DNA of 64,000 nt from Microbulbifer variabilis ATCC 700307 (GTDB taxonomy: Bacteria > Pseudomonadota > Gammaproteobacteria > Pseudomonadales > Cellvibrionaceae). The position numbers and the translations under genes are program-made. The DNA lies in the NCBI RefSeq assembly GCF_000380565.1, contig NZ_AQYJ01000023.1, positions 279,384 to 343,383 on the forward strand. The letters are read 5' to 3'. Below, piece after piece: positions 36,234 to 45,274 of the stretch; positions within the stretch are counted from its first letter, which is position 1; every line of letters begins with the position of its first letter. The notes below the pieces were generated by a model. It was not told where the DNA came from. It did not search any database and saw only the letters and a list, made by a program, of their open reading frames with translations.

Positions 36234-36360
36234 TCAATCTTGTAGTATGGCTACAAATAGTTAGCGCAGGAGCGTTTATTGCTCTTCTGGCGTTACTTCC
36301 GGGGGACTGGGAAGCCCGGATGTAGTACATAACAATACAAATTCTTAGAGGCCGTTTCTG

Positions 36361-37305
36361 ATGGCTGCGTTGGGAGACAGGGAAATTCTTTATATCGGTA
36401 TCGATGGAGGCGGCAGTAAGTGCCGTGCTTCAATCCTCAACAGTGACAATCGGGTGTTGGGCACAGGGATATCAGGCCCCGCGAATCCACTCCACGGTTA
36501 TGCGCAAACAATAGATTCGATTGTGCGCTCCGCCACGCTTGCGCTTTCTGATGCAGGCCTTCCGCCCCAAGCGCTCGGTGAACTCGTCGCCGGAGTTGGT
36601 CTTGCGGGCGTTAATATGCCAAGCCTCTACAATGAAATGGATGCCTGGGCGCACCCCTTCAAACAGATGTTCCTCACCACTGATCAGCACTCGGCCTGCC
36701 TTGGTGCGCATCGTGGTGGTGATGGGGCGGTCATTATTGCCGGTACCGGTTCTTGCGGTTACGCCTGGGTCAATGGTGAGGCTCGCCTTTTGGGCGGCCA
36801 TGGGTTTCCCCATGGCGATAAGGGCAGCGGTGCCTGGATGGGGATGGAAGCGGTCAAGTACTTGTTTCTGGCCCTCGATGGTCTCGCTGAAGATTCCCGA
36901 CTGAAAGATGAATTGCTGTCAGCGCTGGAAAGTGCCGATGCCCAGCAAGTGTTTGAGCGCATTGGTGGAAAATCCTCCAGTCATTATGCGCGCCTTGCAG
37001 TGCCGGTGGTGGAATATGCGGAAGCTGGTGATCCGGTTGCGCTGGCGATCGTGCGTGATGGTGCAAGTTACATCAGTGACCTTGCGGATAAATTATTTGA
37101 AATGAATGCTCCACGGCTTTCCCTGATCGGCGGCGTTGCACCGCGCCTGAAGCAGTGGATGGCTCCGCATGTTGTGGAGCGTGTGGCGGAAGCCCTGGAC
37201 CCGCCGGAGTTTGGCTGTGTTTATTTTGCTCGCCAATGTGTTGCCGAGGCGGCGAGTGGCAGTGCAGGTCCTATCGATGCCGATGAAAAAGCATTGTTCG
37301 GATAA
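36361..37305 (+). CDS. nagK: N-acetylglucosamine kinase (BadF/BcrA ATPase family)
   Basis: A 314-residue sugar kinase of the BadF/BadG/BcrA/BcrD fold. The phosphate loop is GIDGGGSKCRA, followed by TTDQHSACLGA and the second ATP motif IIAGTGSCGYAW. This is the eukaryote-like GlcNAc kinase used by Shewanella and Xanthomonas-type GlcNAc pathways, and it makes GlcNAc-6-P in the cytoplasm. It is first in the operon with the deaminase (58 bases later), deacetylase and permease. The operator at 36220 probably controls it. Confidence 0.85.
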   Translation: MAALGDREILYIGIDGGGSKCRASILNSDNRVLGTGISGPANPLHGYAQTIDSIVRSATLALSDAGLPPQALGELVAGVGLAGVNMPSLYNEMDAWAHPFKQMFLTTDQHSACLGAHRGGDGAVIIAGTGSCGYAWVNGEARLLGGHGFPHGDKGSGAWMGMEAVKYLFLALDGLAEDSRLKDELLSALESADAQQVFERIGGKSSSHYARLAVPVVEYAEAGDPVALAIVRDGASYISDLADKLFEMNAPRLSLIGGVAPRLKQWMAPHVVERVAEALDPPEFGCVYFARQCVAEAASGSAGPIDADEKALFG

Positions 37306-37363
37306 TTGAAAAGATTGGTACGGAATTGAATTTTCCCGCTGGAGCCGTTAAGGGAGACAGGTC

Positions 37364-38362
37364 ATGGCGATGACAATTATGGAAACCGAGGCCCGTGAAG
37401 CCCCGGATTGTATTGCAGAACAGCTGCAGAGTAATGCTGCGGTAATGGCCCAGCTGGGTGAACGCCTGCGCAACAAACCGCCGCGGTTTGTCATGATCGT
37501 GGGGCGTGGGTCCTCTGATCATGCGGGCGTGTTTACCAAATATCTGATTGAAATCGAGACGGGTACGCCGACTTTCGCTGCGGCGCCCTCTGTATCCAGT
37601 GTCTATGGGCGCACGCTCAAGCTGGAAGATTCCTTAGTCATCGTCATTTCCCAGTCGGGCCGTAGTCCTGACATCCTGGCTCAGGCGAAGATGGCTAAAG
37701 AGGCCGGTGCCTATACCGTCGCTTTTGTGAATGATGAATCGGCCCCGATCAAAGATATCGTCGATTTGATGGTGCCTTTGAAAGCCGGGCCGGAAAAAGC
37801 GGTCGCAGCGACCAAAAGCTATCTGGCGACGTTATCCGCGGTGCTGCAGTTGGTAGCCAACTGGAAGCAAGACGAAGAGATGCTGAAGGCTGTTGCTGAA
37901 CTGCCGCAGGCGCTACGTGGTGTGGTTTCCGCGGAGACCCAACTGCGTCCGGAAGATCTCGCTGCGGTGAAAAACCTGGTTGTGTTGGGTCGTGGACCGG
38001 GTTATGGCATTACCCGCGAGCTGGCGCTGAAGCTGAAGGAAGTCTGCAATATCCATGCAGAGCCTTTTTCCAGTGCGGAGTTCTTACATGGGCCGGTAAC
38101 CCTGGTTGAGCAGCAGCTGACCGTGATCAATGTGCCGATTGAAGATGAATCTTATCAGGCGCATAGCGAACAAATCGCAGATATTATCCGTCGCGGTGGC
38201 ACCCTGATTAATCTGCATGTGCCTGCAAAAGGCATACATCCACGCGTTGCTCCGCTACCTCTGTTGCAGCGTTTCTATATTGATGTAGCGCATATCGCTG
38301 TCAGCCGTGGGATTAACCCGGACGAGCCGGCAGGTCTGAAAAAAGTCACCCAGACGGTCTGA
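37364..38362 (+). CDS. SIS-domain glucosamine-6-phosphate deaminase (NagB-II)
   Basis: A 332-residue protein with two SIS domains. The motifs MIVGRGSSDHAG and VIVISQSGRSPDIL in the first, and VVLGRGPGYGITRELALKLK in the second, bind the sugar phosphate. There is no glutaminase domain, so it is not GlmS. In GlcNAc gene clusters this type replaces NagB and converts glucosamine-6-P to fructose-6-P plus ammonia. Context with nagK and nagA makes the call strong. Confidence 0.88.
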   Translation: MAMTIMETEAREAPDCIAEQLQSNAAVMAQLGERLRNKPPRFVMIVGRGSSDHAGVFTKYLIEIETGTPTFAAAPSVSSVYGRTLKLEDSLVIVISQSGRSPDILAQAKMAKEAGAYTVAFVNDESAPIKDIVDLMVPLKAGPEKAVAATKSYLATLSAVLQLVANWKQDEEMLKAVAELPQALRGVVSAETQLRPEDLAAVKNLVVLGRGPGYGITRELALKLKEVCNIHAEPFSSAEFLHGPVTLVEQQLTVINVPIEDESYQAHSEQIADIIRRGGTLINLHVPAKGIHPRVAPLPLLQRFYIDVAHIAVSRGINPDEPAGLKKVTQTV

Positions 38363-38364
38363 GT

Positions 38365-39522
38365 TTGACCGCTAGAGCAGGGGGGGTGCGCGTGGTTCAG
38401 GTGTTGCTGGCAGAGCGTTTGTTTGATGGTGAGCGGGTTCTCAATGATATCCCGGTCTCAATCAATGCCGATGGCAGAGTTGCTGCGATAGGTGGTGATG
38501 TACCGGCTTCTGGCGCGGAGCGCTTGCCCGGTACCCTGGCGCCGGGCCTGATTGATGTTCAGGTCAATGGTGGTGGGGGTGCATTATTAAACAATGAACC
38601 GACGTTGGCATCGTTGCAGAAGATGGCCGGTGCGCATGCCGGTTTTGGCACCACGGGTATGTTGCCGACACTCATCACTGATGAGGTTGAAGTCATGCAG
38701 CGTGCGGCGGACGCGATTAGTACCGCCTTGCGTAAAAAAATACCCGGCATTATCGGTGTGCACTTTGAGGGGCCGCATCTCAGTACTCCGAAAAAGGGTA
38801 CCCATGAAGCACGTTTTATTCGAGGTCTCAGTCAGGCAGAGCTGGATATTTACGCGCGTGACGACCTGGGTGTAAAAGTCGTGACGCTGGCGCCCGAAAA
38901 TGTTGCGCTGGAGGATATCCGCAAGCTGGTGTCGCTGGGCGTGCATGTGTGTCTTGGGCACTCAAATGCCGATGGGGCGACAACCGCTGCGGCATTGGAA
39001 GCGGGGGCGAGCGGATTTACCCATCTGTATAACGCGATGTCGCCGTTCCAGTCTCGGGAACCGGGTGTGGTCGGAACGGCGTTGATCAGCGACGATGCGT
39101 GGTGTGGTCTGATTGTTGACGGCCATCATGTTTGTGCGGATGCAATTCGCCTGGCTCTGAAGGCCAAGCCCCGGGGGAAATTGATACTGGTGACAGATGC
39201 CATGTCGCTAGTCGGTAGTGAAGAGACCAGCTTTCCTTTATTTGAGCGCGTGGTGACCCGCGAGGGTGACAAGTTGACTTCGACTACCGGAGAGCTGGCA
39301 GGTTCTCACCTCGATATGATCGGTGCCGTACGAAATATTCGAGACTGGTGTGATGTGCCATTAGAGGAAGCGCTGCGAATGGCCTCCCTTTATCCGGCGA
39401 CGTTCCTCAGCGTGGAAGGTGGCCGACTGGCAGTGGGTGCGCCGGCAGACATGATTTTACTGGATAGCGAGTTGCAGGTACGCAGGACCTGGATTTCGGG
39501 CAGGGAGGTTCACAGCATTTGA
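38365..39522 (+). CDS. nagA: N-acetylglucosamine-6-phosphate deacetylase
   Basis: About 385 residues of the amidohydrolase superfamily. Motifs: PGLIDVQVNGGGG, HFEGPHLSTPKKGTH, CLGHSNADG, FTHLYNAMSPFQSREPG and LVTDAMS with the catalytic Asp. It removes acetate from GlcNAc-6-P. A TTG start just 2 bases after the deaminase stop gives this length; GTG codons at 38386 or 38392, behind an AGCAGGGGGG, are equally likely and cost only 7-9 residues. It is in the same operon as nagK and the deaminase. Confidence 0.92.
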   Translation: MTARAGGVRVVQVLLAERLFDGERVLNDIPVSINADGRVAAIGGDVPASGAERLPGTLAPGLIDVQVNGGGGALLNNEPTLASLQKMAGAHAGFGTTGMLPTLITDEVEVMQRAADAISTALRKKIPGIIGVHFEGPHLSTPKKGTHEARFIRGLSQAELDIYARDDLGVKVVTLAPENVALEDIRKLVSLGVHVCLGHSNADGATTAAALEAGASGFTHLYNAMSPFQSREPGVVGTALISDDAWCGLIVDGHHVCADAIRLALKAKPRGKLILVTDAMSLVGSEETSFPLFERVVTREGDKLTSTTGELAGSHLDMIGAVRNIRDWCDVPLEEALRMASLYPATFLSVEGGRLAVGAPADMILLDSELQVRRTWISGREVHSI

Positions 39523-39573
39523 AGTTTTTTTCGTAATACGTTCAAACAACAATAAATATAAAAGGTGCTTCTT

Positions 39574-40899
39574 ATGGAATCCGCCGTTAGTGTTCAAAGA
39601 GAGACGCGCAGCAGCCTGTTGCCTATGGCAATTATCGGCATGCTGTTTTTCATTTTTGGTTTTGTGACCTGGCTGAATGGCTCGCTGATGCCGTTCCTGA
39701 AAGTGCTCTGTGATCTCACAGAATTCCAGGCGCTGTTCGTTACTTTTGCGTTTTATATTGCCTACACCGTCATGGCGTTGCCCATGTCGTTTATCCTGCG
39801 TAAAACGGGATACCGCGATGGCATGGCCATTGGCCTTGCGATCATGGCAGTCGCTGCGCTGATTTTTATTCCGGCTGTGCAAACCGGTAGCTACCTGGTT
39901 TTCCTGGTGGCTCTGTTTGGCTTGGGGGCTGGCCTGACCATTCTGCAAACGGCTTCAAACCCCTACGTGGTGAAGGTGGGGCCTGCTGAAAGCGCGGCCA
40001 TGCGTATCGCCATCATGGGCATTATCAGTAAAAGCGCGGGTGTGCTCGCACCTTTGGCCTTTACAGCGCTTGTGCTGTCTGGCCTGACCGATTTCAATAG
40101 TGAATCACTGGCCGAACTGTCTGCGGCTGAACGGGAAGCCCAGTTGGCGGAAGTTTCCAGCCGCCTGATCATGCCTTACATCTACATGGCGATTGCGCTG
40201 TTCGCGTTGGTTGGACTGGTGAAGTTTTCCGGCCTGCCGGAAATCGACGAAGATGACGCTGGCCAATCTGAGGGAAGCTTCCTCGATATTCTGCGTTACC
40301 CCCAGGTTGTACTCGGCTCTCTGGCGCTGTTCGCCTACGTTGGTGTCGAGGTTATTGCGGGTGACACCATCGGCCTCTATGGCGAAGGTCTTGGTTTGTC
40401 CAATTACGCCGCCCTCACGTCCTACACCATGGTGTTTATGGTGATCGGTTACACCATTGGTGTTGTAGGGATTCCACGCTTTATCAGCCAGCAGCAAGCC
40501 TTGTTCGGGTCGGCGGTGGCTGGCAGCCTGTGTGTGGTCGGTGTGCTGTTTGGTTCACAGGAAAGTACTTTACTGGCCGATATCCTGTGGGGGTGGAGTG
40601 GTATCGCTCCAGTAGTCCCTGACACCATCACTTTCGTTGCCCTGATGGGGTTGTCGCACGCACTGGTGTGGCCTGCCGTCTGGCCTCTCGCCCTGGACGG
40701 TCTTGGACGTCTGACCGCGCAGGGGTCTGCGCTGTTGATTATGGGCATTGCCGGTGGGGCCATTATCCCAACCTTTGGTTTCGGTCCTCTGTCCGAAATC
40801 GCCGGTGAAGTGCGCACGGGCTACTGGGTAGCGCTGCCGTGCTACCTGTTCATCCTTTTCTATGCCCTGAAAGGGCATAAGATACGCAGCTGGAAATAA
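39574..40899 (+). CDS. nagP: N-acetylglucosamine MFS permease (NagP type)
   Basis: A 441-residue transporter of the fucose:H+ symporter branch of the MFS. The N-terminus IGMLFFIFGFVTWLNGSLMP and the later TILQTASNPYV are typical of NagP/GluP/FucP. There are about twelve helices. It imports GlcNAc across the inner membrane with protons. I chose the ATG at 39574, which has AAAGG upstream; a GTG at 39565 overlaps that site. It closes the operon, with a terminator 67 bases later. Confidence 0.88.
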   Translation: MESAVSVQRETRSSLLPMAIIGMLFFIFGFVTWLNGSLMPFLKVLCDLTEFQALFVTFAFYIAYTVMALPMSFILRKTGYRDGMAIGLAIMAVAALIFIPAVQTGSYLVFLVALFGLGAGLTILQTASNPYVVKVGPAESAAMRIAIMGIISKSAGVLAPLAFTALVLSGLTDFNSESLAELSAAEREAQLAEVSSRLIMPYIYMAIALFALVGLVKFSGLPEIDEDDAGQSEGSFLDILRYPQVVLGSLALFAYVGVEVIAGDTIGLYGEGLGLSNYAALTSYTMVFMVIGYTIGVVGIPRFISQQQALFGSAVAGSLCVVGVLFGSQESTLLADILWGWSGIAPVVPDTITFVALMGLSHALVWPAVWPLALDGLGRLTAQGSALLIMGIAGGAIIPTFGFGPLSEIAGEVRTGYWVALPCYLFILFYALKGHKIRSWK

Positions 40900-40965
40900 T
40901 TCCGCTGCATGTTGCATCAGTCAGTTTGATTCTCGTCGTTGTATCCCTTTGGCTCGCGTGAACCT

Positions 40966-40991
40966 GCCCTCCTTAAAGGAGGGCTTTTTTT
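40966..40991 (+). terminator. Terminator after the GlcNAc operon
   Basis: GCCCTCCTT and AAGGAGGGC form a nine-base stem followed by seven T. Confidence 0.9.
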
Positions 40992-41014
40992 GGGGGAGGT
41001 AAAAGTTGGAAGGA

Positions 41015-42064
41015 TCAGTTGCCCGGAGCGCTTCCGCTCGAATCACGTACGACGAGCTCGGGAGTGAATTCACGTTGAATACCCGCTTCCTTGCTGGCGC
41101 TGGCGTTCTCACCGGATGTTTTACCGCGCGCTTTGCTCAGCACGAGTGCGGCAGCACACTTGGCGATTTCGTTGTTGGGCTGGTGCGCGGTTGTCAGTTT
41201 CGGCCAGGTCTGCCTGGAGAAAGGGCTATCTTCGAATCCTACGATGGAGAGCTGGGACGGGATGTCGACGTTCATTAATCGAGCGGCAAAGAGTGCACCG
41301 GCCGCCATTTCATCGTTGCTGGCGAAGATGGCACTGGGTGGGTTGTCAGTACCAAGCAATGCTTTGGCACCCTGAACGCCGGAATCAAACGAGTACTCTC
41401 CTTTGAGAATCAGGGATTCGTCCACAGGGAGGCCGGCTTCCTTCATGGCATGCCGATACCCGTCAAGACGACTGTGGGTAGAAATGTGTTCTTCTCCACC
41501 GCAGAGGAAGCCGATGCGCTTGTGGCCGAGCCCGATGAGGTGGCGGGTGATATCAAACGCGGCGGCAGAGTCGTCTACCTGAATGCAGTTGTCCTGGTCC
41601 TTTACATCCGCGGTTTTGGAAACGATGCGTACGTAGTCTGCGTTGAGATCCTGGAGTGTCTCGATCACGGCAGGTGTTTCCGAAAAAGGCGGAGTCAAAA
41701 CGAGTCCGGCCACCTTTGAGTGTTCGACCAGATTTTTCAGTTCATCGTGGACCGATGCCGATTTGGAGTTACTGGGATGGATCAGCAACTCATAGCCCCT
41801 GGCCTTACAGGCATTGAGGATACCGTTTTGCATGTCGATCACATAGTAGGCGTTCGGGTTGTCGTAAATAAACGCGATGGTATATGTCCGGGAGCTGGCC
41901 AAATTGCGGGCGGCCAGGTTGGGCTGGTAATTCAGGGCCTTGACCGCATCCTCGACCTTCTTTTTGGTTGCGGGGCGCACCGAGGGCTCGTTGTTGATGA
42001 CCCTGGATACGGTTTTTATGGATACTCCCGCATGCGCGGCGACGTCGTTAATGGTGGCTTTCAT
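41015..42064 (-). CDS. LacI-family repressor of the chitin/GlcNAc locus (NagR-like)
   Basis: A 349-residue LacI/GalR regulator. The helix-turn-helix is TINDVAAHAGVSIKTVSRVI and the hinge LNYQPNLAARNLAS. A periplasmic-binding-protein-like sensor follows (GLVLTPPFSET; VDDSAAAFDITRHL; AIFASNDEMAAGAL). It sits between the GlcNAc operon and the TonB receptor gene. The palindromes TGACARCGCTRTCA around the locus are the length and symmetry expected for LacI operators, so it most likely represses this locus until GlcNAc or a phosphate derivative is present. That link is inference. Confidence 0.9.
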   Translation of the reverse strand: MKATINDVAAHAGVSIKTVSRVINNEPSVRPATKKKVEDAVKALNYQPNLAARNLASSRTYTIAFIYDNPNAYYVIDMQNGILNACKARGYELLIHPSNSKSASVHDELKNLVEHSKVAGLVLTPPFSETPAVIETLQDLNADYVRIVSKTADVKDQDNCIQVDDSAAAFDITRHLIGLGHKRIGFLCGGEEHISTHSRLDGYRHAMKEAGLPVDESLILKGEYSFDSGVQGAKALLGTDNPPSAIFASNDEMAAGALFAARLMNVDIPSQLSIVGFEDSPFSRQTWPKLTTAHQPNNEIAKCAAALVLSKARGKTSGENASASKEAGIQREFTPELVVRDSSGSAPGN

Positions 42065-42371
42065 GGGGCCGTCTGGTCCTTGAACTGTTTCGTCGGCGCT
42101 TGTCGCTGCACCGTTGGTCTGTCCGCCATCCTAGCAGAAATGACCGGAAATTCGCCGTGAGTAGCGTAAGTAAGTGCTGGATTTGATGTGGATGAAGCTT
42201 GCGGAACGGCCCCCCGGATTTTCCGCCCTTGAGCTAACGGCTTTAAATTAAAGGGTTTTGGTATCTACGAGGTGCGGAATGTCGTTACATCAATCGCTCG
42301 GACCGAAGGTTTTTTTACTCCAAAGACGGTAGCAATTCCGGGTAATCCTGTGTATCTTCGATTATTTAGAA

Positions 42372-42385
42372 TGACAGCGCTATCA
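42372..42385 (+). promoter_or_regulatory. LacI-type operator 1 before the TonB receptor
   Basis: TGACAGCGCTATCA. A second identical copy starts 24 bases downstream, about two helix turns, which allows cooperative binding. Confidence 0.7.
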
Positions 42386-42395
42386 TAACCTTAAA

Positions 42396-42409
42396 TGACA
42401 GCGCTATCA
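42396..42409 (+). promoter_or_regulatory. LacI-type operator 2 before the TonB receptor
   Basis: TGACAGCGCTATCA, identical to operator 1. The TATCAT at its right end could serve as a -10 box. Confidence 0.7.
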
Positions 42410-42484
42410 TTTTGCGGTACGAGGTGAAATAAAAAAAATTACTCACAACCTTCATATAAATAATAAGCAAGGAAGGGGAAATCG

Positions 42485-45106
42485 ATGCTAAAGCGCAATC
42501 AACTCGCTCTGTCTATCAGTGCAGCTGTACTTAGTGGTGGCCTGATGGCTCCGCTGGCGACTGCCCAGTCGGATGAAGCTATTGAGGAAGTCTCTGTAAC
42601 CGGTATTCGTGGCTCTCTCCAGGATGCCTTGAGCACCAAGCGAAATGCTGGTGCAATTGTCGACGCAATTTCTGCGGAAGACGTCGGTAAGTTCCCGGAC
42701 AAAAACATCGCTGAATCTCTATCCCGTATCACGGGTGTGGCGGTAAGCCGCGAGTTCGGTGAAGGGGAACGTGTCTCTATTCGTGGTGCGGGTCCAGATT
42801 ACAACCGTACAACCCTGAACGGTCAATCTGTCGGTACTGCTGACTGGTTCATTCTGGATAATCCGTCTCGCAGCTTCAACTTTACCCTGTTGCCTTCCAC
42901 TCTGATCTCCTCCCTCGAGGTAACCAAGAGCCCGCAGGCTTCTCAGGACGAAGGTTCCCTGGGCGGTACCGTTAACGTGCGTACTCACCGCCCTCTTGAT
43001 CTCGACGCGGGTCAGGCTGCGATTGCAGTAGAGAGCATCTACTCCGAAACTTCGGAAGAGTATGACCCGAGCATCTCTGGCCAGTACTCCTGGAAGAACG
43101 ATAGCGAAACCTTTGGTGTGCTGGTATCTGCGGCCAAGCAGGACCGCACTGTTCAGCGTTCCGGTTTTGAAGTGCTGTCCTGGACCGACGAAGCCACTCC
43201 TGGCGTAATGGTTCCCGGTACCATGGGTACCCCGACTTTCTTTCAGGAGCGCGAGCGCGAAACTGTATTCCTGTCTGCTCAGCTGCGTCCGACCGACGAG
43301 CTGCAGCTGACTCTGGACGTGCTGGACACCAGCATGGACGCGGATAACATGAATGCCAACTGGCTGGTATTCGCAGGAGACAATGCGGTCGATCATGCAA
43401 CTAATGGTCAGCTGAGTGGCAACAGTGTTGTGGCTTCCCAGATTTCTGGTGATGGCCGTGGTGTTGTGAACTGGATCAACCGCGTATCTTCCTCTGAATC
43501 TCAGTCCTATACCCTGACTGCCGAATATGTAACTGATGCATTCAGCGTTGATATTGTTGCCGGTAATACTTCTGCCAAGGGCGGTACCTATCGCGAGACT
43601 TCTTGGGAGTATGGTTGGTCCGGTGGCGACTATGAGTTTGACCTGAACGCGCCATCTCTCGACTCCAATCCTGCGCCTAGTGATGCAGATGCCTATGCCG
43701 CTGGCTGGATCTGGGGCGGTGAGCGCCCGACCACTGATGAAGAAACCTACTTCCAGGTAGATCTCGAGCTGCCGATAGAGGCGGGTGCATTTACCTCTAT
43801 CGAGACAGGTGTCAAGGTTCGCAACGCCGAGCGTACCCAGCAGCGTATCGTATACAGCTGGCATGGTCCTGAGACTATGACTGGCAACGAGGATCTCGCT
43901 GGCTCATACCTTGATTATATCTTCGCAAATTGCCCGACTTTATCTTCTTGTGGTTTGAACTCTGGCGGCGTTGTGAGTTTTGATACGCCCGCCGGTGGTA
44001 ACTCCACCACCGCACTGGCACAAATGCGTGACGTGATGGAGCAAATCGCGTTTGCTGGCTTGAACGGTGTCAGCGCCGATTACGCACGCTCTCTCGAGCT
44101 GGCCAATAACTGGGCAGTGGAGGAAGATATTTTTGCGGTATATGTTCAGGCGAATTTCGAGGGTGACAACTACCGCGGTAACTTCGGTCTGCGCTATGTA
44201 TCTACTGAGCAAGCCTCTTCCGGCTACGAGTTCAGCAGCGATTCCTGGGGCTTCCAAACGGTTGATCGCGATTGGTTGAATCCGTCTTACCTGGCCTGGG
44301 TCACGGAAGATAACGACTACAGCGAAATCCTGCCGAGCTTTAACATTGCTTATGACCTGAATGACGATATGGTGATTCGTACTGCGGTTGCCCGTGTTAT
44401 GGCTCGTCAGAATTGGAACCAGATTTCTCCGTTCGAGACCTTTGGTGCTCTGAATGCACCGGACCCCCAGGGGCAGGCCGGTAACCCTCAGCTGGAGCCG
44501 TTCCTGGCGGACCAGTTAGACGTTTCCTACGAGTGGTACTACGGTGATGTGTCTGCGTTCTCCGCAACGACCTTTATTAAAAAGAACCACAGCTACCTGG
44601 CTCAGGAGACCTTTACCGAAGCGCGTTACGATGAACAGACTGCTACCTGGGTTGACGTTGACTTTAGTCGCCAGGTGAATGGTGATGGTGGCCTGGTCGC
44701 TGGTGTTGAGCTGGCTGTGCTGCACGACTTCGACAACGGCTTTGGTGTTCAGGCGAACTACACCTACACCGATACTGGTTCCGATAGTGTTGTTGGTATC
44801 TCCGATACCATGGCTAACCTGATGGGTTACTACGAAAACGATACCTTCGGTGCGCGGATGATGTACAACTATCGCTCGGAGTGGAGCAAGGGCTTCCATT
44901 GGAACGGCAACCCGCTGTCCAATGACGCGTTTGGTCAGCTGGATGCGAGCTTCTCGTACAACGTCACTGACAACGCACAGATCACTCTGGAAGCAGTGAA
45001 CCTCACCAATGAGCAGGTCGTAGAGTACAGCGAATATGAAGATCGTCTCATGTCCCTGTATGAAAATGGCCGTCGCTTCGTTGTGGGAGCACGATACAAT
45101 TTCTAA
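42485..45106 (+). CDS. TonB-dependent receptor for chitooligosaccharides
   Basis: An 873-residue outer-membrane receptor. The signal peptide ends at ATAQS, near residue 28. A TonB-box-like stretch (EEVSVTGIRGSL) and the plug domain (KNIAESLSRITGVAVSREFG; SIRGAGPDYNRTTLNGQ) follow, then a long beta barrel ending in FVVGARYNF with the terminal Phe. The plug pattern is that of the Xanthomonas/Caulobacter type carbohydrate receptors. It imports chitin oligomers or GlcNAc using TonB energy; the substrate is inferred from the locus and its operators. Codon use is biased, so expression may be high. Confidence 0.9.
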   Translation: MLKRNQLALSISAAVLSGGLMAPLATAQSDEAIEEVSVTGIRGSLQDALSTKRNAGAIVDAISAEDVGKFPDKNIAESLSRITGVAVSREFGEGERVSIRGAGPDYNRTTLNGQSVGTADWFILDNPSRSFNFTLLPSTLISSLEVTKSPQASQDEGSLGGTVNVRTHRPLDLDAGQAAIAVESIYSETSEEYDPSISGQYSWKNDSETFGVLVSAAKQDRTVQRSGFEVLSWTDEATPGVMVPGTMGTPTFFQERERETVFLSAQLRPTDELQLTLDVLDTSMDADNMNANWLVFAGDNAVDHATNGQLSGNSVVASQISGDGRGVVNWINRVSSSESQSYTLTAEYVTDAFSVDIVAGNTSAKGGTYRETSWEYGWSGGDYEFDLNAPSLDSNPAPSDADAYAAGWIWGGERPTTDEETYFQVDLELPIEAGAFTSIETGVKVRNAERTQQRIVYSWHGPETMTGNEDLAGSYLDYIFANCPTLSSCGLNSGGVVSFDTPAGGNSTTALAQMRDVMEQIAFAGLNGVSADYARSLELANNWAVEEDIFAVYVQANFEGDNYRGNFGLRYVSTEQASSGYEFSSDSWGFQTVDRDWLNPSYLAWVTEDNDYSEILPSFNIAYDLNDDMVIRTAVARVMARQNWNQISPFETFGALNAPDPQGQAGNPQLEPFLADQLDVSYEWYYGDVSAFSATTFIKKNHSYLAQETFTEARYDEQTATWVDVDFSRQVNGDGGLVAGVELAVLHDFDNGFGVQANYTYTDTGSDSVVGISDTMANLMGYYENDTFGARMMYNYRSEWSKGFHWNGNPLSNDAFGQLDASFSYNVTDNAQITLEAVNLTNEQVVEYSEYEDRLMSLYENGRRFVVGARYNF

Positions 45107-45120
45107 TCGAAGTTGAACGG

Positions 45121-45149
45121 AAAAAGCCGGGCATTGCCCGGCTTTTTTT
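45121..45149 (+). terminator. Terminator after the TonB receptor gene
   Basis: AAAAAGCCGGGCA pairs with TGCCCGGCTTTTT. It can also act on the opposite strand, after the acyltransferase gene. Confidence 0.9.
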
Positions 45150-45274
45150 GTCGCTGAATTATTGTAATTATGGGTATTGATAAATATGAGTAGCAGTATT
45201 TTTATCCCGTATGACCGGTACTTTGATTGTGGAAGTCGCAAGCAGGGAGTGGAGCAAAGCCTGATGGAGGCTCC

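Noticed and set aside
35935..36330. 131-codon minus-strand frame near the chitin locus
   Set aside because: Only a short part resembles an ABC ATPase, without a working Walker A; the rest covers the promoter of the GlcNAc operon.
42719..43864. 381-codon minus-strand frame under the TonB receptor gene
   Set aside because: Antisense shadow of a strongly biased coding region; composition is not protein-like.
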